The translations under genes and the position numbers were made by a program. 41,189 nt of DNA from Acinetobacter sp. Ver3 (GTDB lineage: Bacteria > Pseudomonadota > Gammaproteobacteria > Pseudomonadales > Moraxellaceae), in assembly GCF_000632455.1 (NCBI RefSeq), contig NZ_JFYL01000023.1, positions 1 to 41,189 on the forward strand, read 5' to 3'. The notes under the pieces are model-generated. The model saw only the letters and a program-made list of their open reading frames with translations, did not search any database and was not told where the DNA came from. The first letter of the stretch is position 1, and each line of letters begins with the position of its first letter. This document shows, one piece after another, positions 1 to 7,165 of the stretch.

Positions 1-7
1 TTTTTTG

Positions 8-1123
8 TTAAATACTCACCAAACTTGGTGTCGTTTTAATATGTTCTAAATAAGCACGAATACGAGTGACGTATTGGATCGCTTGCTTATAACGCGTATT
101 GTGCGATTGATTACGGTAAAGAAAATCATATACCTGTATCCAATCATTCGGATTTTTTCCTTGGGCTTTTAGGCGCTTCATAATCGCATCTGTGGCACCT
201 GGCCCCATATTGTAAGCCACGAGGGCATACCAATAACGATCATGTTTAGGAATATAATCATATTTCGACATCATCAGATCAAAATACTTCGCACCACCTG
301 CAATACTTTGAGCAGGATCAACACGATTCGACACACCCATTGCTTTTGCTGTGTTGTTGGTGAGCATCATGATGCCACGCACACCTGTAGGAGACACAGA
401 ATTCGGTTTTAAGAACGACTCTTGATAGCCTATCGCAGCAAGGAAGTGCCAATCTAAGTCGTATGTTTGGGCTGACTTTTTAAAGCTAGCTTTATAAATT
501 GGCATACGTGTTTTCAGATTGCGCTGAATAGTATCCCAATCATCTTGTTTAACCACGTTGCGGTTGTAGAAAGATGCCATTTGACGGATAGCACCATTTT
601 GCTTGCTTTGACAAACAAAACCGCTGGCAGTATCTGTTAAAGGATCAGCAGCATTCTTAAAAACCCAATTGATTTCTGGATTAAGCCCATTTTTGCGTAA
701 GCTTTCAAGGTCACCACATGATGCGGAAAAACCTGAAAGATTCTTTTGCTCAATGGTCATGATCGATGCTGTGGTCACCGCGAAATGAGCTTTACCTTGC
801 TGCACCATTTTCAAAGCGGCTTCATTACTTTGAACCGTTTTAAAATCGAGTTTTACATTTAAATTTTGAGCATAACTGCTCACCAAGTCATAGCCAAAGC
901 CATGTTTGAAGTTACCGTCTTTAAAAACCACGGTGGGATTTGACACGGCCACCACTGTAAGTTTGTTCGAATTTACAATGGAGTTGTATTGGTTGTCGGT
1001 CTTTGTTGCATTTAATGCATGAAATGGGATAAATGCTGTAGCGAGGACCATCGCTTTAAACGAGAGAGAAGAAGTTAGTGAATTAAGGCAAAGCCTCGAT
1101 CCAGTGTTTGAACTACTGCGCAT
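8..1123 (-). CDS. mltF: MltF-like membrane-bound lytic transglycosylase with reduced binding-protein domain
   Basis: Predicted envelope enzyme that cleaves the glycan strand of peptidoglycan between MurNAc and GlcNAc. The C-terminal half (about residues 215-365) is an SLT domain: YQES carries the likely catalytic Glu235, followed by SPTGVRGIMMLT and later AYNMGPG, which match E. coli MltF closely. Residues about 52-200 resemble a family-3 solute-binding domain, but only its outer parts. MltF of E. coli is about 518 residues and this protein is 371, and the missing stretch is most of the second binding lobe. The N-terminus has a hydrophobic segment (about 22-38) that could be a signal or anchor. 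The gene stands alone, divergent from greB. The SLT assignment is firm. The MltF symbol is by domain order and motif similarity. Confidence 0.82.
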   Translation of the reverse strand: MRSSSNTGSRLCLNSLTSSLSFKAMVLATAFIPFHALNATKTDNQYNSIVNSNKLTVVAVSNPTVVFKDGNFKHGFGYDLVSSYAQNLNVKLDFKTVQSNEAALKMVQQGKAHFAVTTASIMTIEQKNLSGFSASCGDLESLRKNGLNPEINWVFKNAADPLTDTASGFVCQSKQNGAIRQMASFYNRNVVKQDDWDTIQRNLKTRMPIYKASFKKSAQTYDLDWHFLAAIGYQESFLKPNSVSPTGVRGIMMLTNNTAKAMGVSNRVDPAQSIAGGAKYFDLMMSKYDYIPKHDRYWYALVAYNMGPGATDAIMKRLKAQGKNPNDWIQVYDFLYRNQSHNTRYKQAIQYVTRIRAYLEHIKTTPSLVSI

Positions 1124-1488
1124 GTTGTCTCCGCTACAAGTAATTTATGCCCAAAAAAAGCAAAAGCAGTACCGCCTTAAACTTTTATTTAAAGTTGATA
1201 AATTCAATTAGGGTGGGCGTCATGAACGTCATTCAAAATGACATGTGTGGGTGGATAAAATATTGAAGAAAAGATCTTCGTACAAAAAGTAATCAAGATA
1301 AAACATGGGCGCATATTAATGGTCAATTTTACTCATGTCAAATTTTGTACAAAAAAAATAAAAAACATGGTTTTAAGGTATTGATAAATAAAAAGAAAAA
1401 ACTTTATAAAATTTTTCCATGTAGAAATGCGGTATAAAATGTTGCAATGTGTCGCTATAACGTAAGCAAAATACTCATTTTATCGCCT
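1124..1488. other. Non-coding divergent region between mltF-like gene and greB
   Basis: AT-rich spacer carrying the promoters of two divergent genes. I see a small inverted repeat at 1228-1242 (GTCATT, CAA, AATGAC). A TATAAAAT box at 1433-1440 would place greB transcription start near the ATG at 1447. No ORF or RNA gene is recognisable. Confidence 0.5.
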
Positions 1489-1983
1489 ATGAAATCGAAT
1501 TTAATTACCCGAAGTGGGCATGACAAATTGGTCGCAGAACTACAGTATTTATGGCATGAGGAACGACCTGAAATCACCAAAAAAGTGAATTGGGCTGCCA
1601 GTTTAGGTGATCGTTCTGAAAACGCAGAATATCAAAACAATAAACAAATTTTACGAAAAATAGACCGTCGTGTTCGTTACCTCGGTAAACGACTTGAAGA
1701 GTTGCGGATTATCGATTTTTCTCCTGAACAAGAGGGCAAAGTATATTTTGGCGCTTGGGTAGACATCGAGAACGAGGAAGGACAACTAAAGACGATTCGG
1801 ATTGTCGGTGTAGATGAAATTTATGATCATCATCCTCAACATATTTCAATAGATTCACCTATGGCACGTGCAATGTTAGGTAAGCAAGTAGATGATGAAT
1901 TTGAGGTACATACACCCTTGGGGAAAAAAACATGGTTTATTAATTCAATTCGCTATGAAAAGCTCGAAAATTCAGCAAAATAG
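1489..1983 (+). CDS. greB: Transcription elongation factor GreB
   Basis: Cytoplasmic factor that enters the RNA polymerase secondary channel and stimulates cleavage of backtracked transcripts. The protein is 164 residues from the ATG at 1489, matching E. coli GreB in length and nearly collinear with it. The N-terminal coiled coil carries LGDRSENAEYQ with the acidic tip residues, followed by the IDRRVRYL stretch. The C-terminal FKBP-like domain contains FGAWVDIENEEG and ISIDSPMARAMLGK. An in-frame ATG at 1447 would add 14 residues, but it lies right behind a TATAAAAT box at 1433-1440, so transcription probably starts too late to include it. I therefore chose 1489. The gene is monocistronic and sits upstream of tRNA-Ser. 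Confidence 0.95.
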   Translation: MKSNLITRSGHDKLVAELQYLWHEERPEITKKVNWAASLGDRSENAEYQNNKQILRKIDRRVRYLGKRLEELRIIDFSPEQEGKVYFGAWVDIENEEGQLKTIRIVGVDEIYDHHPQHISIDSPMARAMLGKQVDDEFEVHTPLGKKTWFINSIRYEKLENSAK

Positions 1984-2034
1984 TGCTTTTTGATTTAAAA
2001 ATAGGCAGGTGAGCAAAATTTCTTAGAAAAGTGT

Positions 2035-2063
2035 TTGCCAATTTTAAAAAATATTTATATGAT
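2035..2063 (+). promoter_or_regulatory. Sigma-70 promoter of tRNA-Ser
   Basis: TTGCCA at 2035-2040 and TATGAT at 2058-2063 are separated by exactly 17 bp, each one mismatch from consensus. The bases after the -10 box (AGCCGCC) are GC-rich, which is typical of stringently controlled stable-RNA promoters. The tRNA begins at 2074. Confidence 0.75.
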
Positions 2064-2073
2064 AGCCGCCATT

Positions 2074-2163
2074 GGAAGCGTGGCAGAGCGGTTTAATGCA
2101 CCGGTCTTGAAAACCGACGAGGGTGTGAGTCCTCCGTGAGTTCGAATCTCACCGCTTCCGCCA
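2074..2163 (+). tRNA. tRNA-Ser (anticodon TGA)
   Basis: Class II tRNA. The acceptor stem pairs GGAAGCG with CGCTTCC, followed by G and an encoded CCA at 2161-2163. The anticodon loop CTTGAAA sits between CGGT and ACCG and gives anticodon UGA. The long variable arm expected for serine tRNA is present (GAGGGTGTGAGTCCTC), and the T-loop is GTTCGAATC. It reads UCA and related codons. Confidence 0.95.
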
Positions 2164-2170
2164 AATTTTT

Positions 2171-2200
2171 AAAAAGCCACTAATCATTAGTGGCTTTTTT
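2171..2200 (+). terminator. Rho-independent terminator after tRNA-Ser
   Basis: Stem GCCACTAA / TTAGTGGC followed by a run of T, starting 8 bases after the tRNA CCA end. Confidence 0.85.
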
Positions 2201-2276
2201 TATTTTCTTCATATTCGTGCGATATTAAGACTGATATTTACTGTTTTATTTAATTTTTTGAGCTTGAGCAAGTCAT

Positions 2277-2302
2277 AAAAAAACCACCCTAAGGTGGTTT
2301 CT
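2277..2302 (-). terminator. Terminator of the pirin gene
   Basis: On the minus strand AAACCACC and GGTGGTTT form a stem around TTAG and are followed by a T-run. It lies just past the pirin stop codon. Confidence 0.85.
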
Positions 2303-2311
2303 CTACAGCGT

Positions 2312-3010
2312 TTAAGCCACTTTTTCTGGAAGATCGAACCAAATCACACGAGCATCTTCTGATGCTTCAATCTGCGCTGGATCAATAAATGCAATAGCAT
2401 CTCCAGCATTCACAGTGTGTTCAGCGACTTGAATTGAACCACTAATCACATGTAGATAGCTGACATGTTGTGTTGGAACAACTTCAAGTGAATGACCTTT
2501 CTCCAAAACAGCTGTTTTAACCTCCGCATTTTGGCGAATATGCATGGGTGCTTGTTCTGTGGGCCCACAAATCAGATGCCATTTGTTCGGTTGTTCAGCA
2601 GGATCGAATTGAATTTGTTGGTAATTCGGCTCTGCATTGCGCTGATTTGGAATAATCCAGATTTGCAGTAAATGAACTGTTTCATCACCTTGATTGATTT
2701 CACTGTGTTGAATGCCTGTACCAGCACTCATCAGTTGCCATTCACCAGCTTTGATATCACCGTGGTTACCCATACTATCTTTATGTGTAATCGCTCCCTG
2801 TAATACACAGGTGAGAATTTCCATATTGTCGTGTGGATGTGTACCGAAACCTTGATGACCAGCAATGAGATCATCATTAATGACACGGAGAGCACTGATG
2901 CCCATGTGGTTAGGGTCATACCAGCTCCCAAATGAGAAGCTGTGTTTGGATTCTAACCAACCCATTTTTACATGACCACGTGATTCACTGCGATGTAAAT
3001 AAGCATTCAT
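2312..3010 (-). CDS. Pirin family bicupin protein
   Basis: Cupin-fold metalloprotein of 232 residues. The N-terminal cupin carries the pirin signature: H58 and H60 in GTHPHDNMEI, and H102 and E104 in GIQHSE, which are the four metal ligands of the family. The C-terminal cupin is more divergent, ending in GDAIAFIDP and VIWFDLP. Some pirins have quercetin 2,3-dioxygenase activity in vitro and others act as redox or regulatory partners, so the cellular role here cannot be read from the sequence. A strong ribosome site (AAAGGAG) lies upstream of the ATG. A weak promoter candidate (TTGTCC, 17 bp, TATTTT) lies in the upstream spacer. The gene is flanked by terminators on both sides, so it is probably a single-gene unit. 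Confidence 0.9.
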   Translation of the reverse strand: MNAYLHRSESRGHVKMGWLESKHSFSFGSWYDPNHMGISALRVINDDLIAGHQGFGTHPHDNMEILTCVLQGAITHKDSMGNHGDIKAGEWQLMSAGTGIQHSEINQGDETVHLLQIWIIPNQRNAEPNYQQIQFDPAEQPNKWHLICGPTEQAPMHIRQNAEVKTAVLEKGHSLEVVPTQHVSYLHVISGSIQVAEHTVNAGDAIAFIDPAQIEASEDARVIWFDLPEKVA

Positions 3011-3121
3011 GATGATGCTCCTTTCATTATTCTTAAAGATGAAGTTATTTTAATAGTTTAAAATAAATAAGATAGTGGATTAGGACAACTTATCGTTCTA
3101 ATTTTGAAACGTAAAAAGGAT

Positions 3122-3149
3122 AAAAAAGCCTGCTTGAAGCAGGCTTTTT
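3122..3149 (-). terminator. Terminator of the L,D-transpeptidase gene
   Basis: GCCTGCTT / AAGCAGGC hairpin followed by TTTTTT on the minus strand, a few bases past the stop at 3159. Confidence 0.88.
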
Positions 3150-3158
3150 AAAATTAGA

Positions 3159-4397
3159 TTATTCTAAGAATTTTACGGTAACGCCAGAACGAACTTTATT
3201 ACCCAAATCATTCGCATCCCAGTTGGTTAAGCGGATACAACCGTGTGAAGCTGTCTTTGAAATACTTGATGGATTAGGTGTGCCGTGAATACCGAACGAT
3301 TTTTTGCTTAAACCGATCCAGATATTACCTACAGGGCCATTAGGACCAGGTGGTAATGAAAGTGGCTTCAAGTTTTTACCTTGTACAAAGTTACTTGGTG
3401 AATAGCTATACCAAGGGTTTTTCGCTACGCCAGTAATTTTGTATGTTCCTGTCGGCGATGGAGTGTCAGCACTACCGATGGTTGCTGGGAATGAACCAAC
3501 CATTTGGTTTTGTTGGTTAAACAAATAAAGTTGTTTAGCGCCTTTATGTGCCACGATTAAATGAATATTTTCTGGAAGTTCATTGCGAATGTTGGTCACA
3601 ATAAGCTTTTCACCCGCTTTCTTAAATGTCGCTTTAGGATTCAGTTTCTTGAGAAACTCTTCATCCATATGGAATTTTTCAGCCAGCATTTCACTTACAC
3701 GAGTGTAATACAGACCTTTCATTTTCGCTTGTAAAGCATAGTCATGAGGAATTGAGGCTGCATAAGGACCTTTTAGGTCTGCTTCAGTAATCGTATATTC
3801 GACATAAGCAGGTTTACCAGCTTGGCGTGCAACTAGAGCATCCCAAGTTTCTTTCGTCAAAACACCTGTAGCCTTTAAGCCATTCATTTGCTGGAATGAA
3901 GCAATTGCTTTAAGTGTATTTTTTCCACTTGTACCGTCAATAGCACCTGGTGAAGCATGTGAATTATTTAACATTACATGTGCACGGGCATATACAGGGA
4001 ACTGACCTTTGCCAATATTTTCATACCATTCAGCATTATTCAGACTGTCTAGCGTCCATGAATTTGCTGTAGCAGGTGCTGATGTAGATGGAGCTGGATT
4101 TGTCACTGCTGAAGATGCAGGTGCACTGCCAATGTCCGCAGTGCTATCCTCAGTTCTTTCTAGGTTTTGAAGCGTATCTGCAGCTTGATTTAGATCATTT
4201 TGCTCTTGCTGGCTAATTTGGGCTTCAGAGCTAGATTCTACCGCGAGAGGATCAATTGGATCTTGAATAGTATCTAAACTCGTTTTTGTAATTGGAGAAA
4301 GCGGTTGTTCAGCAGTACCAGAAGCAGCCAATGCAGTTCCAGACATAATACAACTTAAACTCAAAGCAAGAATTGAGCGAACGAACATGTAATTCAA
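3159..4397 (-). CDS. Periplasmic L,D-transpeptidase (YkuD) with peptidoglycan-binding domain
   Basis: Exported enzyme of 412 residues predicted to make 3-3 crosslinks or attach proteins to peptidoglycan. In order: a signal peptide (1-25, cleavage near ALA-A), a Ser/Ala/Pro-rich linker (about 26-115), a PG_binding_1-like domain (about 125-190, with AIDGTSGKNTLKAIASFQ), a LysM-like stretch (about 228-272) and a C-terminal YkuD domain (about 280-411). The catalytic motif SHGCIRL is intact, with Cys387, and IHGTPNP precedes it. It has its own terminator and is divergent from hemE. A. baumannii has a described periplasmic YkuD enzyme, LdtJ. This may be its equivalent, but I cannot confirm that without alignment. 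Confidence 0.92.
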   Translation of the reverse strand: MNYMFVRSILALSLSCIMSGTALAASGTAEQPLSPITKTSLDTIQDPIDPLAVESSSEAQISQQEQNDLNQAADTLQNLERTEDSTADIGSAPASSAVTNPAPSTSAPATANSWTLDSLNNAEWYENIGKGQFPVYARAHVMLNNSHASPGAIDGTSGKNTLKAIASFQQMNGLKATGVLTKETWDALVARQAGKPAYVEYTITEADLKGPYAASIPHDYALQAKMKGLYYTRVSEMLAEKFHMDEEFLKKLNPKATFKKAGEKLIVTNIRNELPENIHLIVAHKGAKQLYLFNQQNQMVGSFPATIGSADTPSPTGTYKITGVAKNPWYSYSPSNFVQGKNLKPLSLPPGPNGPVGNIWIGLSKKSFGIHGTPNPSSISKTASHGCIRLTNWDANDLGNKVRSGVTVKFLE

Positions 4398-4551
4398 CCT
4401 TAAGAATTATTCATATTGATTTATAAAAACACGGACAAAGTATTGCAGAAAAAACACGGATATGCAGTATTTGTTTTGTTTAAATCAAATAAATTCCGAT
4501 AGTCTCAATCTTTATTTTCATTCTAACTAAATACTTTAAAGTGCAGCTTTT

Positions 4552-4560
4552 TGGTATGAT
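4552..4560 (+). promoter_or_regulatory. Extended -10 promoter of hemE
   Basis: TGGTATGAT matches the extended -10 form (TGn plus a one-mismatch TATAAT). The -35 region is poor. A start near 4567 would give a short leader before the ATG at 4594. Confidence 0.45.
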
Positions 4561-4593
4561 GAATGGAATTTCAATTTTGCATCGAGAAAGTAA

Positions 4594-5667
4594 ATGACGA
4601 CCTTAAAAAATGATCGTTTTCTGCGTGCCTTATTACGTGAACCTGTGGACTGCACGCCAGTTTGGATGATGCGTCAGGCTGGTCGATATTTACCTGAATA
4701 TCGTGCGACACGTGCAACTGCGGGTGATTTTCTTTCTTTGTGCAAAAATAATGACTTTGCTTGTGAAGTGACTTTACAGCCGCTTCGTCGCTATGACTTA
4801 GATGCAGCCATTCTATTTTCAGATATTTTGACTGTTCCTGATGCTTTGGGCTTAGGACTATATTTTGAAGCAGGGGAAGGACCAAAATTTAAGAAAACAG
4901 TCCGTACTGAACAAGATGTAGCCCAATTACCAAAAATTGATGCTAAATCGGACTTAGACTATGTCATGAATGCAGTGTCGACAATTCGCTCAGCATTAGG
5001 TGGTCAAGTACCGCTAATTGGGTTTTCTGGAAGCCCATGGACACTCGCAACTTACATGATCGAGGGTGGGTCGAGTAAAGATTTCCGTTACACCAAGCAA
5101 ATGATGTATGCACAACCTGAAGTTTTACATGCCTTGTTAGATCATTTGGCTGATTCAGTCATAGATTATTTGAACGCACAGATTGAGGCAGGTGCGCAGG
5201 CGATTCAAATTTTTGACAGTTGGGGGGGGGCACTCGCACATCGAGAATATCAAGAATTTTCACTCAATTATATGCACAAAATCGTGAAAGGTTTAAAGCG
5301 TGAAAATGATGGTCGCAAAGTACCAGTAATTTTATTTACCAAAGGTGGTGGTCAATGGTTAGAGCCTATGATCGCAACTGGCGCTGATGCGTTTGGACTG
5401 GATTGGACAACCCCTTTAAATGTTGCACGTCAAACTGTTGCTGGTCGCGCTGCCCTACAAGGTAATTTAGACCCTGCAACATTATATGGCTCTCCTGCGA
5501 GTATCGAAAAGTCAGTAAAACTAATGCTCGATGATGCCTATGCTGCTGGTGAAAAAACGGGTTATGTTGCAAACCTTGGACACGGTATCACCCAATGGGT
5601 AGATCCTGCGAATCCTAAAGTTTTCATTGATACGGTACATGAGTACAGCGCAAAATATTTAGGCTAA
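4594..5667 (+). CDS. hemE: Uroporphyrinogen decarboxylase
   Basis: Cytoplasmic heme-pathway enzyme that removes four acetate carboxyls from uroporphyrinogen III to give coproporphyrinogen III. Its 357 residues match the family length. The N-terminal signature [11 protein letters not shown], the catalytic-Asp region [14 protein letters not shown], the [13 protein letters not shown] motif and the C-terminal GNLDP and NLGHGI segments are all intact. The ATG at 4594 has a purine-rich site (GAGAAAG) just upstream. The next gene (DUF817) starts 17 bp after the stop, so the two are probably co-transcribed. Codons for DSWGGAL include a run of nine G bases at 5222-5230, a slippage-prone tract in what should be an essential gene. 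The frame is intact here. Confidence 0.97.
   Translation: MTTLKNDRFLRALLREPVDCTPVWMMRQAGRYLPEYRATRATAGDFLSLCKNNDFACEVTLQPLRRYDLDAAILFSDILTVPDALGLGLYFEAGEGPKFKKTVRTEQDVAQLPKIDAKSDLDYVMNAVSTIRSALGGQVPLIGFSGSPWTLATYMIEGGSSKDFRYTKQMMYAQPEVLHALLDHLADSVIDYLNAQIEAGAQAIQIFDSWGGALAHREYQEFSLNYMHKIVKGLKRENDGRKVPVILFTKGGGQWLEPMIATGADAFGLDWTTPLNVARQTVAGRAALQGNLDPATLYGSPASIEKSVKLMLDDAYAAGEKTGYVANLGHGITQWVDPANPKVFIDTVHEYSAKYLG
5222..5230 (+). repeat. Nine-base G homopolymer inside hemE
   Basis: Nine consecutive G encode part of Trp-Gly-Gly-Ala. The reading frame is correct as given, but a single-base slip would truncate hemE. Confidence 0.9.
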
Positions 5668-5684
5668 ACATTTAGGATGAATGT

Positions 5685-6485
5685 GTGAGCTTTTTAAAAT
5701 CATTGTTTGAGTTTCATTATAAGGCAGCATCCGCTGCCTTATTTGGTATTTTATTACTGCTTGCCTTTGCTTTGACGGCTTCGATGGGGCATCAAGAATA
5801 TTATGGATTGTACCGATACGACTACCTCTTGATTTATGCAGTGGTTATTCAGGTCTGTTTACTGCTTTTAAAGTTAGAGTCTTGGGCTGAAGCCAAAGTT
5901 ATTGCAATTTTTCATATGGTGGCCATGGTCATGGAGATTTTCCTGACACATCCACAGATTGCATCATGGCAATATCCGCAACCTGCGGTATTTAAGATTA
6001 TGACCGTACCACTTTTTGCGGGATTTATGTATTCTGCCGTGGGCAGTTTTTTTGCTCGTTCACTCAGGCTCTATCGTGTAGAAATTGAGAACTTACCTAG
6101 TTTTTTTAATATGCTGAGTTTAGCGATTTTGTCCTATTTAAACTTTATGACGAAGTTCTTTATCCCAGATATACGATATTTACTGTTTGCATGGAGCGTG
6201 TTGATATTTTGGAAAACTAAAATAACGTTCAAGCTTAAATATCATGAGATGACCTTGCCAATGCTTCCTGTGCTTTTGTTGTTGGCATTTATTATTTGGA
6301 TTGCTGAAAATATTAGTACTTTTTATCAAATTTGGTTGTATCCAACGCAAGTGGAACAGTGGCATATGGTGGGATGGGGGAAACTTGGTTCTTGGTATCT
6401 CCTATTAATGCTGAGTTTAGTATTGGTGTTAAAAATCTTAGGTGAACGGAATTCACAGGGTTTGTGGCGATTGAAGGGCGAATAA
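5685..6485 (+). CDS. DUF817 family multi-pass membrane protein
   Basis: Integral inner-membrane protein of 266 residues with about eight hydrophobic segments. The DUF817 hallmarks are clear: KLESWAEAKVI, HMVAMVMEIFLT near residue 80, and PLFAGFMYSAVGS near 111-123, followed by a stretch of alternating helices. No function is established for the family. It starts at GTG 5685. The ATG at 5681 is in another frame and closes quickly, and AGGA at 5673-5676 is well placed for the GTG. It follows hemE by 17 bp and probably shares its transcript. No terminator is visible after it. The family call is confident and the role is unknown. Confidence 0.85.
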   Translation: MSFLKSLFEFHYKAASAALFGILLLLAFALTASMGHQEYYGLYRYDYLLIYAVVIQVCLLLLKLESWAEAKVIAIFHMVAMVMEIFLTHPQIASWQYPQPAVFKIMTVPLFAGFMYSAVGSFFARSLRLYRVEIENLPSFFNMLSLAILSYLNFMTKFFIPDIRYLLFAWSVLIFWKTKITFKLKYHEMTLPMLPVLLLLAFIIWIAENISTFYQIWLYPTQVEQWHMVGWGKLGSWYLLLMLSLVLVLKILGERNSQGLWRLKGE

Positions 6486-6635
6486 GTTAATTCATCAAAA
6501 AAACTCGATACTTGATGGCATTGGTAAGATTTGTTTTGCGTTCTTGGCTTGATATCGCTATGTTAAAGAAGTTCGTAAAAGAACAAAATTGGAACAATAA
6601 AGAACACTTGAGCACATCAAGTTTGGAGTGATGTT

Positions 6636-7106
6636 ATGTATAAAAAATTAGCTTTAGCTGCGGTATTGGCAGTAGGATCAACAGCTGCATTTGCTGACCG
6701 TGATGTGGGTTGTGGTATCGGTTCACAAGTTTGGGCAGGTCAGTCTGGTAAAGTTGCAAAAATCTTAGCAGGTACGACCAACGGTTTATTTGCTAACCAA
6801 TTATTCGGTATTACTTTCGGGACGTTAGGCTGTAGTGGTACAGGTACAGTAACAGCACAAGCAGTAACATTTACAAATGAAAATGCCGAAGCTCTTGCAC
6901 GTGATATGGCGGTAGGTGAGGGGGAAAGTCTTAACGTCCTTGCAGAGCTTCTGAATATTAAATCTGAAGATAAAGCACGTTTCTTTGCAGTATCAAAAGA
7001 AAATTTCTCTGAAATTTATTCAGCGGACAATCAAGATGCATTCCAAGTCCTTGCATCTCTTCAAACTGTTATGTCTCAAGACGAAGTATTAAAAGCTTAC
7101 GTTTAA
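6636..7106 (+). CDS. DUF3015 family exported protein
   Basis: Small exported protein of 156 residues. A clear signal peptide (1-20, cleavage after AFA) is followed by DRDVGCGIGSQVW, a Gly/Thr-rich segment with LFGITFGTLGCSGTG, and an alpha-helical C-terminal half. Two conserved cysteines (in VGCGIG and LGCSG) could form a periplasmic disulphide. These features match DUF3015, whose function is unknown. A hairpin terminator follows the stop, and the DUF4105 gene begins 59 bp further on. The two may act together in the envelope. That is inferred from adjacency. Confidence 0.85.
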   Translation: MYKKLALAAVLAVGSTAAFADRDVGCGIGSQVWAGQSGKVAKILAGTTNGLFANQLFGITFGTLGCSGTGTVTAQAVTFTNENAEALARDMAVGEGESLNVLAELLNIKSEDKARFFAVSKENFSEIYSADNQDAFQVLASLQTVMSQDEVLKAYV

Positions 7107-7112
7107 TTGCGA

Positions 7113-7141
7113 AAACCCTGTCTTATGGCAGGGTTTTTTTG
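7113..7141 (+). terminator. Terminator after DUF3015 gene
   Basis: AAACCCTG / CAGGGTTT stem followed by seven T. It separates the DUF3015 and DUF4105 genes, so any read-through to the second gene is partial. Confidence 0.85.
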
Positions 7142-7165
7142 TTTCATCATTATTAAGTTCATTTT

